Below, one piece after another: positions 21,637 through 34,245 of a stretch of 64,000 nt of DNA. The notes under the pieces were generated by a model. It made no database searches and was not told where the DNA came from. It was given only the letters and a program-made list of their open reading frames with translations. Origin of the DNA: Diadophis punctatus similis (taxonomy: Eukaryota; Chordata; Lepidosauria; Squamata; Dipsadidae); contig JALIGW010000029.1 of the NCBI GenBank assembly GCA_023053685.1, forward strand, positions 3,668,501 to 3,732,500, read 5' to 3'. The position numbers and the translations under genes are program-made. How positions within the stretch are numbered: position 1 is the first letter of the stretch; each line of letters starts with the position of its first letter.

Positions 21637-22014
21637 CGGAGCCATATCTGAGGGCACGCAAGGCGTTGCCCTATGTCAGCTGATTTTCAGCCTTCTTTTC
21701 GGCCTTCCGGTTGGCCCATTTGGCCATTTTTCGCTTTCCCCAGGCTTCAGGCGGCTTTCCTGAACCCTGGGGAGAGCGAAAAACAGCCCAATGGGTCTAC
21801 CAGAAGTCCGGAGGCTTCAGTGAGGCCTGTGCGCATGCGCGGGTGGGGCAGCATGGGGGGGTTGTGTGCATGTGTGTGGGGGCAGCATGGAGGTTATGCA
21901 CATGTGTGGGGGAGGGCATTGCATTGTGGATGTGGGCACGCATGTGCATGCTATTGCTATTATGCACATGCGCACTCTTTTGGCACATGAGCCAAAAAAG
22001 GTACGCCATCACTG
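21637..22014 (-). mobile_element. hAT-type MITE (CAGTGATGG family), one end lost
   Basis: The right terminus AAAAAAGGTACGCCATCACTG and the interior (GCGGAGCCATATCTGAGGGCACGC, GCTTCAGGCGGCTTTCCTGAACCC) match the complete copy at 38531-39050. The left TIR is missing and no TSD remains. It is inserted in the 3' flank of OR B. The long frames here are not genes. Confidence 0.75.
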
Positions 22015-22455
22015 TTCTATCAGTTACATCCAGTTCAGTAAGTTCATTCTATTAGTCACATCCAATAAAATAATAAGAAATTTTACATCTGAATTACATG
22101 GAACTGCAGATTCCATCTAAACTTTGTTTTATGATCAGTCATTGACTTTGGCACACTCTTATGAAGTTTAATGTTTCTGTCTATACTGTACATCCATTTA
22201 CAGAGGAAGAAACATTCAAACATAATTTTGTTTTGAGTAATAAAAACAATTCTTGTTCTTATAAGTCAATTTAAAAATCCATTGTCCTTTCATTTATTCC
22301 TTAAATTTATTTAGCATTTGGATAACCTACATGAAATTTCAAGTCCTTTCTTACCTGCTCAAAATATTATCAAGTATTCAACAGTATTTTTCTCAGAGAA
22401 ATCCAAGTATGGGTTTCTTTTTTTTGACATGAAGAAAGTCACATTTATACCATTT

Positions 22456-23391
22456 TTAGTTTAACAATATTATCTTGTCTAGCATTCTGCTAAATGCATC
22501 CTTTACTTCCCTGTTCCGCAGACTGTAGATGAGTGGATTAAGTGAGGAGATGACAAGAGTATAAAAGACTGATATGATTTTGTCTTTATCCAATAAGAAA
22601 TTAGAGCCAGGTCGTATATACATGAAGATGATGGTTCCAAAGAAAATGGTCACAGTGGTGAGATGGGAGGCACAAGTGGAGAAGGCTTTATATCTTCCCT
22701 GGGCAGAGCTGATCTTCAGGATGGCAATAACAATGGCAATGTAGGAAATCAAAACAGTCAGAAAAGTTGTCAGTGCAATTGCAGTGGATAAAATAAAATG
22801 CACAATGCGAGTAATGTATGTATCTGAACAGGACAACTGAAGCATTGGAGGAACGTCACAGAAAAAATGATTAATTGTATTTGAGCTGCAGAAATTCAAG
22901 TTAAAAATAACTATAGTGTGCACTGTTGAACTTGCAAAGCCACAAGTACAGGCAGCTATGACTAAGAGGATGCAAAGCTTCTTTGACATGACAACAAAAT
23001 ACAGCAATGGGTTGCAGATTGCTATGAAGCGATCGTATGCCATCACAGCCAGAAGGCATCCTTCAGTGGTCACAAAGATGACAAAAAAGAAGAATTGTGT
23101 GGTGCATCCTGTGAAGGAAATGGTCGAATGTTCTATCATAAATGTTGTCAACAATTTAGGGGCAATGGTGGTAGAAAGGCCAAGATCTATAACAGAGAGA
23201 TTTCTAAGAAAAAAGTACATGGGGGTGTGAAGCCTAGCATCAACTTTTGTTACAATGATTATGCCAATGTTTCCCACCAGAGTGATGAGATAGATGAGCA
23301 GAAAGATGATGAAGAGGGGAATCTGAAGCTTTGGGTGGTCCATGAATCCAACAAGGATGAACTCAGTCACAGTGGTTTGATTTGTCTGCAT
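22456..23391 (-). CDS. Olfactory receptor B
   Basis: Intact 311-residue class II OR, aligned without gaps to receptors A, C and D. It has the standard features: N4-glycosylation site, GN in TM1, [10 protein letters not shown] in TM2, [10 protein letters not shown] at TM3, FFCDVPP in the second extracellular loop, [10 protein letters not shown], and NPLIYSLRN in TM7. Distinguishing residues are NFLLDKDK before TM7 (the others have NFSLDKDK) and a C-terminal Asn (LLN), both shared with the 3' half of the chimeric pseudogene at 3836-4830. That makes B, or a close relative, the likely donor of that segment. The start is fixed by paralogue alignment and an acceptor 14 bp upstream (about 23405). 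It is transcribed from the upstream exon at 24650-24719 by inference. Confidence 0.95.
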   Translation of the reverse strand: MQTNQTTVTEFILVGFMDHPKLQIPLFIIFLLIYLITLVGNIGIIIVTKVDARLHTPMYFFLRNLSVIDLGLSTTIAPKLLTTFMIEHSTISFTGCTTQFFFFVIFVTTEGCLLAVMAYDRFIAICNPLLYFVVMSKKLCILLVIAACTCGFASSTVHTIVIFNLNFCSSNTINHFFCDVPPMLQLSCSDTYITRIVHFILSTAIALTTFLTVLISYIAIVIAILKISSAQGRYKAFSTCASHLTTVTIFFGTIIFMYIRPGSNFLLDKDKIISVFYTLVISSLNPLIYSLRNREVKDAFSRMLDKIILLN

Positions 23392-23594
23392 TGTTTATTT
23401 CCCTCTGATTGAATAAAAAAAAAGGCAAAACATACGGCAGTATGACTGTTGGATTGTTTAAAATGCCCAAGAGAAAGAAAACCCAAAATTATAAGGGAAG
23501 AGTTTGCTTGGGATGCATGAGTGCTCACTATTGTATTATGGGCTCTTGATAAATATGCCCTTTTCAAAATACAATGTTGTATTGGAGACTGCAC

Positions 23595-23652
23595 GTCCTC
23601 AGGGAGTAAGGCGGCATAGAAGAACCTCCAAATAAAATAAATAAATAAATAA
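23595..23652 (+). mobile_element. Minimal L2 3' tail insertion
   Basis: Only the last ~45 bp of an L2 (GTCCTCAGGGAGTAAGGCGGC...) plus AAATA repeats, sitting in the OR B intron. It is absent from the other units, so it is a post-duplication, extremely 5'-truncated insertion. Confidence 0.75.
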
Positions 23653-24649
23653 TGTAGGACTGCAGTGTCATTTAGTAAAGAATAGATTCATACCTACCAT
23701 CATCTCCTTGCATATTCCAAGGAACAGGTGTCTCTGCAAAAAAAATGTAGAGTTCCTGCTAAAATGTGCTTTCCATTACAATCTAGAAAGAATTACAATT
23801 ACATTACATTACAATCTCCAAAGATGCTCAGAGCGATCAATCAGTTGAACTGTATGGATGTATAATTCTCATCCACAGTCCTCAGCCAGAAATGTAATCC
23901 ATCTTGGCAGGAAGTGTTCTGTGAAACAATTAGTGGTGTCTATTGGCTGCTATGCATCACTATTTATTGAACTTGCATCTGAAATAAATTCCAGTTTATG
24001 ATCCATAATATTTACATTTACAACTAGTTTTTAGAGCATTTCAAAGTGATCACCATATGCTACAGCCCTGTCCTGCAGGAGTGATCTAAATACAATTTCT
24101 TTTTCCAAGTAGAAAGACGCTTAAGTGGAATGCTAAACAAATATTTGAATTTACAGTTCAGATTAACTAAATTTTAAAACTGGCAAGACACCGGCAATAT
24201 TCTGCAATATATTACTCCACTGGCTACAAGATATCTTTGTATTAATATGTGAAGTTGCAGTCACTTTATTTGAGTAGGTGTGTGTATATGTTGTCCCTTT
24301 GAACATTCACATCTTTACTATATCATAAATAATATAATTTGACTGTGAAGATACTGTAACTAACTCTTTTTTGCTCCATGTACAAATATTAAGATATCCC
24401 ACTATAGTTTCTATTAATAAGCTGGAAGAAAGAAGGAAATATTGTTGATGCAGGAACTTCATTCTGCATTTCTGCATCTCACAAAGCATCATGAGGAAGC
24501 TTTTGGAGTGTGCGTAACAAGAGCATTCTAAGAAAAAGACCAATTATTTTAACATCACAATATTTGAGTATTCTGCAAAAATATGATGGTGATGAGGATG
24601 AAGGAAATGTAAGCATTTAGCAGTATATTTGCATAATTGAAGAACTTAC

Positions 24650-24719
24650 CAGCTTAGAATCAAGATTTCATTTTCAAAGATGAAAGATGAAACATTGGGA
24701 TAGAACTGCTCATTTTATA
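24650..24719 (-). promoter_or_regulatory. TATA box and non-coding first exon, OR B
   Basis: Minus strand TATAAAA (24719-24713) and a strong donor CTG|GTAAGT with the exon ending at 24650. The intron to the acceptor at 23405 is about 1.25 kb. TAATTA lies at 24770-24775. Same 70-bp spacing as unit A. Confidence 0.65.
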
Positions 24720-25432
24720 TTTTGTTTACCATCAGTTAAAAACCAAGCCCATGAAGCTCTAAGTTGAAGTAATTAACATATCATTAAAATGTTCAATACG
24801 ATTCTTGGCAACTTATAGTTGAGGACCTGTTGGGAATTCATATTTCCACTGTATAGTTGCTGTGCATAATTAATTCACGTTGCAAATCACAAAGAAACTT
24901 CATCATGGGGTTTGATCACTTTTATTTGAAGCATTAACTGGCAAATTGAGGGACATAAAGATTAAAGGACCTCAATCTTACTATGAAGGCACAGATAATG
25001 AAGCGAAACCAACAATGGCAAAGTAGTGACAATGTTGTTGTTGTTGTTGTTAGTTGTGAAGTCATGTCCGACCCATCGCGACCCCATGGACAATGTTCCT
25101 CCAGGTCTTCCTGTTCTCTACCAGCTTCTGGAGTCCATTTAAGCCAGTGGTTCCCAAAGGGGGCGGTACCGCCCCCCAGGAGGCGGTGAGAACCCTTAGG
25201 GGGGCGGTGAGAGGTAAGGGTGGCAACAGGGGGGCGGTGAGAGGGTCCAGGGGGGCGGTAGGTAGTTCGCCAGTCCTGTCCCCGTGCTGCCACCCATGTC
25301 CACCCAATCGCCCGCTGCCGCTTTTCCCGCCACTCTTGTCCCGGCGGGGACTGGGCGGGCCGTGAGACGGGCATCTTACTGGACTTTTAACAGCTCCGTG
25401 TATCTGTCGTCTGGTCTCTTTGCACTGGTCTT

Positions 25433-25533
25433 CAACCTTGGCAACTTTAAGACTTGTGGACTTCAACTCCCAGCAAAGATGGCTGAGGAGTTCTGGGAGT
25501 TGAAGTCCACAAGTCTTAAAGTTGCCAAGGTTG
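25433..25533. repeat. Perfect 41-bp inverted repeat (hairpin)
   Basis: 25433-25473 and 25493-25533 are exact reverse complements (41/41) separated by 19 bp. The arms contain TTAAGACTTGTGGACTTCAA, part of a dispersed reptile repeat as I recall it. Confidence 0.92.
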
Positions 25534-25544
25534 GAGACCCCTGG

Positions 25545-25631
25545 AAAGCTTGCAAAATACAGAAACTCTTCTCGCGAGGGCGAGCAATTAACAACTCGCA
25601 GCGAGAAGAGTTTCTGTATTTTGCAAGCTTT
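25545..25631. repeat. Perfect 31-bp inverted repeat (hairpin)
   Basis: 25545-25575 and 25601-25631 are exact reverse complements (31/31) around a 25-bp loop. Both hairpins lie between larger, imperfect inverted arms (about 25372-25409 and 25648-25682, sharing ACGGAGCTGTTAAA), giving a nested fold-back structure. Confidence 0.92.
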
Positions 25632-25913
25632 TTTCCCTAGAAACTAGCCGACAGAAACACGGAGCTGTTAAACCTGTAAGATACGGGATTGGGGGTGTGT
25701 GAGCAGGGGCTGGGTTGGGGGGTTGGGTTGTGGGGGCGGGAGGAGGAGGAGGAGGAGGAGGAGGGAGACCTTGTGGGGAAATCGCAGCTGCCTCTTTTCT
25801 GCTCCTTTGGCCAAGAGGCACCGCGGCCGGAAAGTCGGTCCAGAAAGAGGGCAGCGATGGCGGGGGAGATCGGGAACAGTTGCCCGCCAGAGTTTCTGCT
25901 GCCTTCGCCTGCC

Positions 25914-26413
25914 TCCCTTTCCTTTCCTTTCCTTTCCTTTCCTTTCCTTTCCTTTCCTTTCCTTTCCTTTCCTTTCCTTTCCTTTCCTTTCCTTTCCTTT
26001 CCTCCTTCCTCCCTTCCCTTCCCTTTTTCCTTCCTACTTCCCTTCCCTTCCTTCCCTCTTTTTCCTTCCTCCATTCCTTCCTTTCCCTTTCCTTCCTTCC
26101 GTCTCTTTCCCTTCCTTCTCTCCTTCCCCCTCCTTTTCCTTCCTACTTTCCTTCCTTCCCTTTCCTTCCCCCCTTTTTCCTTCCTCCTTCCCTTCCCTTC
26201 CTTCCTCCTTCCCTTCCTTTTCCTTCCTCCCTCTCCTTTTCACCTTTAATTTCCCTCCCTCTTTCCTTCCTACATTCTTTCCTCCCTCCCTCCTTTCCTC
26301 CCTCCCTCCCTTCCTCCTTCCATTTCCTTCCCTCTCATTCCTTCCTTTTCTTTCTCTTTCCTTTCCTTTCTTTTCCTTCCTTTCTTCCCTCCCTCCCTCT
26401 ATTTTTCTCTCTC
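25914..26413. repeat. (TTTCC)n and polypyrimidine tract
   Basis: It starts as about 17 near-perfect CCTTT pentamers and continues as irregular C/T runs. It is almost purely pyrimidine on the plus strand for 0.5 kb and underlies three long spurious Phe/Ser/Pro-rich frames. Confidence 0.95.
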
Positions 26414-27263
26414 AAACAACCCCAAGTTAAATCCTCCCCTTGGCCATTGTGCGTACATGTGTGTCTCATCTTCTAAAAATCATAACTCCCCACCCCAAAC
26501 ACCCAATACCATCCCCTTCTCCATCCCACTGATGATCCCAGGTGCCCAGCCTCCTGCGCCCCCCCCCCACAACCTCTCCGCATGCCCGTCTCACGATGTG
26601 GCCTTCGGCCTCGCCTCCTCTGCCCACCTAACACACTGCTCTTGTTCGTTCCTGCGATGCCATCTTCCCCTGCCCCCGGATGGATAGCAATTTAGGCAGG
26701 CACGACACACCACAGGTGAGGAGGGGGCTTTCTAGCTGTGCCTGCTGGGTACAGGAGTCCCCCCTCCACCCGGCCTCTGTGCCAAGGAAGGCAATTCGGA
26801 GGGTGCCAGCGCTTCCCACGGGGGAGGGGGTGTATTTCCAGGAAGCCCCTTGAATGTGCCAGTGTGGGGGGAGGGGGAGAAGACCCTCCCCCATGTGCAT
26901 CTGTCCCACCCACCCCCTCCATTGACCACTTCTGCAGTTTTCTTTCCTTTCCAGGCTCTGTTTGGTCATCCAGTTGAGCCAGCCTTGGCGAGGAACCAAA
27001 ATGGCTTGTGTGTTTGTTTGTTTTTGCAACCAAATACAAACCATGTTTGGGGGAACCGGTTTCAAAACCTCCCAGTTTCCCAAACCTGGACGTTTTCGGC
27101 CACGCACGCACACACACACACCCAGTGGCTCAATGTGGGACAGATTTCCCACCCACCTCCAGCCCCTATTTTCAAACACGCCCCTCTTCCTCGCAGACAG
27201 AAGAACATTTTAAATTGCCATAGGCAGAGCCCAGAGGAGGCAATGTAGTCCCGCGGTGTGTGC

Positions 27264-28200
<937 letters not shown>

Positions 28201-28765
28201 ATTATGACCACAATTGAGCATAACATTTTGGTTGCTAAGCAAGAGCGTTGTTAAGTGAGTTTCACCACATTTTACAAGTTGGCCATGCCCACCCGGTCAC
28301 CTGACCACTAAGCCACGCCCACCTGAGGGGGTGGGGTGGGGGGCGGTGAGGATGAGTTTGTAGCACCAAGGGGGCGGTGGACTGAAAAAGTTTGGGAACC
28401 ACTGATTTAAGCTCACACCGACTGCTTCAGTGACTCCATCCAGCCACCTCATTTTCTGTCGTCCGCTTCTTCTTTTGCCCTCAATCTTTCCCAGCATTAG
28501 GCTCTTCTCCAGTGAGTCCTTCCTTCTCATTTGGTGGCCAAAGTATTTGAGTTTCATCTTCAGGATCTGGCCTTCTAAAGAGCAGTCAGGGTTGATCTCC
28601 TCTAGGACTGACCGGTTTGATCGCCTTGCAGTCCAAGGGACTCGCAGGAGTCTTCTCCAGCACCGTATTTCAAAGGCCTCAATTCTTTGGTGCTCAGCCT
28701 TTCTTATGGTCCAACTTTCACAGCCATACATTACAACTGGGAAAACCAGCTGGGAATGTGACAAT

Positions 28766-28985
28766 ACCTGTTTTTAAATCATGAAGAATTGACAATCCAA
28801 CTTCATATGTTAGACATTGTGTATCCAAACTTGGACTGGCAACATGGTTTTGTCTTCCTTCCAAATATTCCTAATAATTATTTTTCTATCTGGGCATATA
28901 GTTATATTTCTACATATAGTCATGCAGTACAATTATTATTCAAGCACATATATACGGTATTTCTAATAGTTTTTATATAACTATC
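28766..28985 (-). repeat. Distal upstream part of OR unit B (after BovB)
   Basis: ATACCTG...TTTAAATCATG...GAATTGACA and CCAAACTTGGACTGGCAACATGG continue the unit exactly where 25033 left off, as in uninterrupted units A, C and E. Confidence 0.8.
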
Positions 28986-28989
28986 ATGT

Positions 28990-30757
28990 TTTATTTATTT
29001 CTTTTTTTAACCTGCTGTATTTTGAATAAATGGATACAATATTGCATTACGTTTCTCCATACAAAGTCTATATCATAGGCAATCTGCTCATAGTTGGCAA
29101 GTGCAATCAGGTCATCCATTGAGTGATACAATTAATAAGGCCACAGAGAATCCATTTACATTGTCCAATTGTCAAAATTTCATGCACCAGATATGTAATT
29201 CACAATAATATTTTCTGAAAATGTTAACTTTTGTCGTAGAATCACATTTATATAATCCACTACTTTCTCCCCAAACTTTGTAAGTATGGGACATTGTAGG
29301 AACATACGTTTTAAAGAAGTAGTATCCTTATCATTACATCTCCAACATAATAGCTCCTTCGGTTGTTGGAGGAAACTGACCATCTAGATTCCTATCAGTC
29401 GGGTTTCAGGCGCGGTTACAGCACAGAAACCGCCTTGGTTGCCCTGATGGATGATCTCTGGCGAGCCCGGGATGGGGGGTAATTCCTCCATCCTGGTGCT
29501 ACTTGACCTCTCAGCGGCTTTCGATACCATTGACCATGGTATCCTTCTGCATCGTCTCGGCGAGTTGGGAGTGGGAGGCACCGTTTTACAGTGGTTCTCC
29601 TCTTATCTCGCCAACAGGATGCAGTCAGTGTTAGCAGGTGGGCAGAGGTCGTCCCCTAGGCCCCTGACTTGTGGGGTGCCTCAGGGTTCGGTCCTCTCTC
29701 CCATCCCGTTTAACATTTACATGAGACCGCTGGGGGAGATAATCCGTAGACATGGGATGAGTTTCCAACAGTACGCTGACAACACCCAGCTGTACATCAC
29801 CACCCGGTCTCAATTCAGGGAGGCGGTTGATGTGATGTGCCGGTGCCTGGACGACATTAGGATCTGGATGGGGAGAAACAGACTCAGACTCAACCCCGAC
29901 AAGACTGAGTGGCTCTGGATATTGCCTCCTAAGGACCATGTCGATTGTCCCTCCTTGGTTCTTGAGGGAGAAAAATTAACTCCCTCAGAACGGGTTCGCA
30001 ATTTGGGAGTCCTCCTAGACCCACAACTAAAATTAGACCAACACCTTGCAGCTGTGGCTAGGGGCTTTTGCACAGGTTCGCCTGGTGCACCAATTGTGAC
30101 CATACTTGGAGAAGGAGGCTCTACTCACGGTCACTCATGCCCTTGTCACCTCTCGATTGGACTACTGTAATGCGCTCTACATGGGGCTGCCCTTGAAGAA
30201 TATTTGGAGACTCCAACTGGTGCAAAATGCAGCTGCGCGTGCTGTGGTGGGTGTTTCAAGGTACACCCACGTAACACCTATACTCCGCCAGCTGCATTGG
30301 TTGCCCATTAGTCTCCGGGTACAATTCAAGGTGCTGATCACCCTCTTTAAAGCCCTACATGGCTTAGGACCAGGCTATCTCCGGGACTGCATTCTGCCTC
30401 ATTCTTCCCTTCAACCGGTCAGGTCCCGTCAACCAAACAGTGTCGACTGGCGGGGCTTAGGGGGAGGGCCTTCTCGGTAGGGGCCCCTGTTCTCTGGAAC
30501 CAACTGCCCCCAGAGATCCAAATTATCCCCACACTGCTGGCCTTCCGAAAAGCCATTAAGACATGGCTCTTCCATCAGGCGGGGTGAGTCTGAGATGACT
30601 TTATATCTGATGTCTCCCCCATGTATGTATGTTGTTTATATGTTTTTAAAACTGTTTTTAAAAATTGCTTTTTTAATGATTTGTTTGGAGTTTTCATAAA
30701 ATGTTGTATGCCGCCCTGTGTCCTCAGGGAGTAGGGCGGCATAGAAAAACTGCCAAA

Positions 30758-30828
<71 letters not shown>

Positions 30829-31440
30829 ATACATACATACATACATACATACATACATACATACATACATACATACATACATACATACATACTTTTTTTG
30901 GCAGTCCTTTTCTACACAAACACAATGGAGTCCAATACATTTGAAATATTATTTTCTCTTGTATAAATCATAATTTACGCTCTGTTGACACTCTTGCTAT
31001 AGAAGTCAAGACACTGTTCCATTTCTGGAATATAGACAATATAGGAACCTCTAATTTCTTATTCCACCCATTTCTTAGCATCAGCATATCAAACTGATTT
31101 ATTGATAACAAATATCTGCAGAAACCAGTAGTACATTTTTTTAGTTTTAAAGAAATTAAGCAATTTTAATGTCTCAGATGTCTCTGAAGCTGAAAATGCT
31201 GCTGATCAATGTTGTTAAGAAAACTTGTAATTTTAAATATTCTCTTTGGGTTATATCCAATAGATGTTATTTACCTCTTAACATAGAATATATTAGAAAA
31301 TAATCATTTATCAATTGATCCAAAGCCAACCTCTATTTTCCTCCAATTTTTCCAAATCACCATTTTCTTGCATCTTTTAATTTGGCTTTCCCCATAAAAT
31401 CAATTTGGTATGGGAAAAGGGGTTTAATTTTTTTTGTTAG
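28990..31440 (-). mobile_element. Old L1 ORF2 relic, interrupted by L2
   Basis: Minus-strand pieces at 29180-29353 (a CWRC motif and FGEKVVDYINVIL, as in L1 ORF2 C-terminal regions) and 30894-31440. The same relic occurs in unit D (47640-47875 and 51284-51690), so it predates the duplication of units B and D. It has many stops. Confidence 0.6.
29354..30893 (+). mobile_element. 5'-truncated L2 LINE with AAAT and ACAT repeat tail
   Basis: RT region from ETDHLDSYQSGFRRGYSTETA, motif [14 protein letters not shown], motif [14 protein letters not shown], down to PLKNIWRLQLVQNAAARAVVG and the L2 3' UTR. Inactive: frameshifts near 29480 and 30065, a lost segment near 30430, and the catalytic YADD reads YADN. 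The tail grows into (AAAT)n (30758-30829) and (CATA)n (30830-30892). Confidence 0.9.
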
Positions 31441-31849
31441 ACATTCCATTGCATAACTATCAATATCTGAAGAAACCTCTCTGTATATATATATTTATGT
31501 TACGTATTACTGAGTTATATTCATGGAAATATACACACATCACTACTAAATGGATTTGATACAAACACGGAATTAATATTTCTTAAATGTAATCAAATTT
31601 CAACTTCAGACATCAATTCCAGTTTGGACCGGTTAATAGACTACCCCACTATTTTACTAAAGGCATCTATTATTTGCAACAATATTGAAATAGTAGTGTT
31701 AGTTTCAGAAATAAATAGAAGACTGTCAGCTACTAACAATATCGATTTGTGTTCAATGGAATTACAAACTACTGTTTTTTGGGAATACATGGAGAAATAA
31801 ATTTAAAACAACAGCAAAACTTTACTGGTTACAACACTTTCTCTTTCTC

Positions 31850-32553
31850 CAGTGGTGGGTTCCTACCGGTGCGGTCCACTCTATAGCACCGGTAGCGGCC
31901 CACTGGTGACGTCACAGTACCGGTGCGGTCAGTTGCCGGTGCCTGGGCATTGCCATTTTTTAAAAAAAATTTAATTAAAAAAAAATTTCTTCTGTGCATG
32001 CCCAGAAACCTGACAATTAAGTCTTTCCCCGTCCCTTTGCTTGAAAATAATAAGAAGCTCGCATTTTGACACTTTTCCTTCGCTTTTGCCTAAAGCTTCC
32101 CAAAGTGGGTGTTTCCAAAAGCTTAACCTTTTATACTGTTAATTTTATACAGTTTTATACTGTTATTCTTTAGACGAAAACATTGAGGACTGTTAAAAGA
32201 TACTGTTCTTTTAACAGTCCTCAATATTTTCGTCTAAGGAATCCATGACTGAAACCAAAAATGCTGTATGAGACTTGCTTGTCTTTTAACTATAGCATTT
32301 TCTGCATATAAAGGTTGCTGTGTTGCCATGGTGTAACACGCACTTTGTATGCAAAACTTTTCATGGAAGGTATAAAATAGCAAAAATAGTAGTAACATCT
32401 CTCTGAAATAACTAATATATGACCGGCAAGCCACACCTACCCGGTCACATGGCCGGCAAGCCACGCCCACCCGGTCACATGGTTGACAAGCCACACCCAC
32501 AAAATAAGCCACGCCCACAGAGTGGTAGTAAAAAAATTAGGCACCCGCCCCTG
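31850..32553 (+). mobile_element. Composite hAT/OC1-like repeat with a hairpin
   Basis: It begins CAGTGGTGGGTTCCTACCGG and ends GGCACCCGCCCCTG. The distal part repeats a GCCGGCAAGCCACGCCCACCCGG-type unit three times, as in OC1-like elements. 32171-32200 and 32207-32236 are inverted repeats (29/30) with a 6-bp loop. No clear TSD, so it may be a chimera of two elements. Confidence 0.55.
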
Positions 32554-32559
32554 ATGGGT

Positions 32560-33310
32560 ACATGCGCTTATCTATACTTACCCATAGCCTTCTCAACTAG
32601 ACTGACAGGCACTAGCTAGAGAGACAATGTGCCAACTCTGAATCCAAAGATGACTCAAAGAGTGGGCGGGCTTCAGGACCCTTTTATTCTCCCAAATATT
32701 CCCCTTTTATTCCTTGCTGTGTTCATTTTCAAGACTGACAGCTATTCTTGCCTTATTGATTTTCAAGATTGATAAATCATGATGGGATTTGGAAAGTAGT
32801 TTCCCATGTTTTCAGGTCGAACTTCTTTTTGTCTGATTCAGGTGACAGTTCTCCTTTGTTCCTTAATGCCTTAGTTCTTTCTTATCTATCTCCTGAAGGG
32901 ATCTTTTAGACAAGATTCTTGGCTTTTGTCCATTCTGCTTATGTGCCTGCTTCATCTTTTTTGTATTCCAGCCATTATTTGCACACTAGCTGCACTATTA
33001 TGTATGTAGGAAGCAAACAAACACTGATGGCCATGTATGTATGTTTTTGAGTGTGTTTTTAAGTATGTTTTTGAAATATAATTCATGGCTAGAAGTTCCA
33101 TCAAATCACTGTAGATCCAAGACTAGATGTGTTGATTATGAGTTCAAATTCTGAACACACATGAGTTTACAGAGTTCAGCCAGGAGACAGCCACCAGTGC
33201 TACAAGGCAGATCTTAATCCAGAGACATTAAAATCTATCACAGTACCCACAATTTTCTTTTACTGACATTTCAAAATACAATCAAAAATATTTTAGCTAC
33301 ATTTTAGCAC
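32560..33310. other. No recognised feature
   Basis: AT-rich DNA with a (TATG)-like patch near 33002-33070. No coding or transposon signature found. Confidence 0.45.
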
Positions 33311-33318
33311 TGAGCTTA

Positions 33319-34245
33319 TCGTACTTTTTGGAGTATAAGATGCACCTTTTTCCTCCCTAAAAGTGGCTGAAAATTTGGGTGCGTCTTATACTTCGAATGT
33401 AGCTTTTTTTTTGCCAGCCCTAACTAGGTGCTAACAGATCTTCCCAGCTCTTACCTTGCAGGCTTTTTCATTGTTACTCTCTCCAAAGAATGTTTTTCCA
33501 GCCCTAAGTCTTTGCAGAATTTTTTTCCATTGCTCTACTTGCTCCGAGTAAGTTGCTTTCTAGCCCTAACCAGGTGCTAACTATCTTCCCAGCTCTTACC
33601 GGCTTACAGGTTCTTTCATTGTTACTCTCTCAGAAGAATGTTTTTCCAGCACTAAGTCTTTGCAGGGTTTTTTTAATTGTTCTACTTGCTCCGAGTAAGT
33701 TATTTTCTAGCCCTAACCAGGTGCTAACTATCTTCCCAGCTCTTACCGGCTTGCAGGTTCTTTCATTGTTACTCTCTCAGAAGAATGTTTTTCCAGCACT
33801 AAGTCTTTGCAGGTTTTTTTTTCATTGCTCTACTTGCTCCGAGTAAGTTTTTTTCTAGCCCTAACCAGGTGCTAATGATCTTCCCAGCTCTTACTGGCTT
33901 GCAGGTTCTTTCATTGTTATTCTCTCAGAAGAAGGTTTTTTTAAGTCCTAACCGGGAGATAAAATAATGTGCTGAAGCTGTTCCGAATAAGTTTTTTTCT
34001 AGCCCTAACCAGGTGCTAACAATCTTCCCAGCTCTTACTGGCTTGCAGGTTCTTTCATTGTTACTCTCTCAGAAGAAGGTTTTTTTAAGTCCTAACCAGG
34101 GGATAAAATAATGTGCTGAAGCTGACCAGACTAAGGATTCTAGCCAGATGAATACCTGGTAGGCAGATTGTTTTCCCCTATTTTCCTCCCCAAAAACTAA
34201 GGTGAGTCTTATACTCCGGTGCGTCTTATACTCCGAAAAATATGG
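33319..34245 (-). mobile_element. TA-inserting MITE with expanded ~147-bp repeats (5 copies)
   Basis: Same family as 10141-10776 in the opposite orientation: a TCGTACTTTTTGGAGTATAAG start, a CTTATACTCCGAAAAATATGG end, TA flanks. The marker CCCTAACCAGGTGCTAA recurs at about 33418, 33565, 33712, 33860 and 34004 (spacing 144-148). The frame at 33553-33846 simply translates two of these repeats and is not a gene. Confidence 0.85.

Larger units (their letters stand above)
21606..25033 (-). repeat. Tandem OR unit B
   Basis: Paralogous to the other units. The 3' flank begins AATTAAGCAAAACCGAACATATATGTTGCA and is cut by a hAT MITE (21637-22014). The upstream part continues to 25033, is interrupted by BovB, and resumes at 28758 up to about 28980. 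Confidence 0.8.

Noticed and set aside
25689..26476. Long plus-strand frames of 186-253 codons (Phe/Ser/Pro-rich)
   Set aside because: They translate the (TTTCC)n polypyrimidine tract in three frames; no start context, no domain.
33553..33846. 97-codon frame with an internal exact amino-acid repeat
   Set aside because: It reads two units of the MITE's 147-bp tandem repeat; not a gene.
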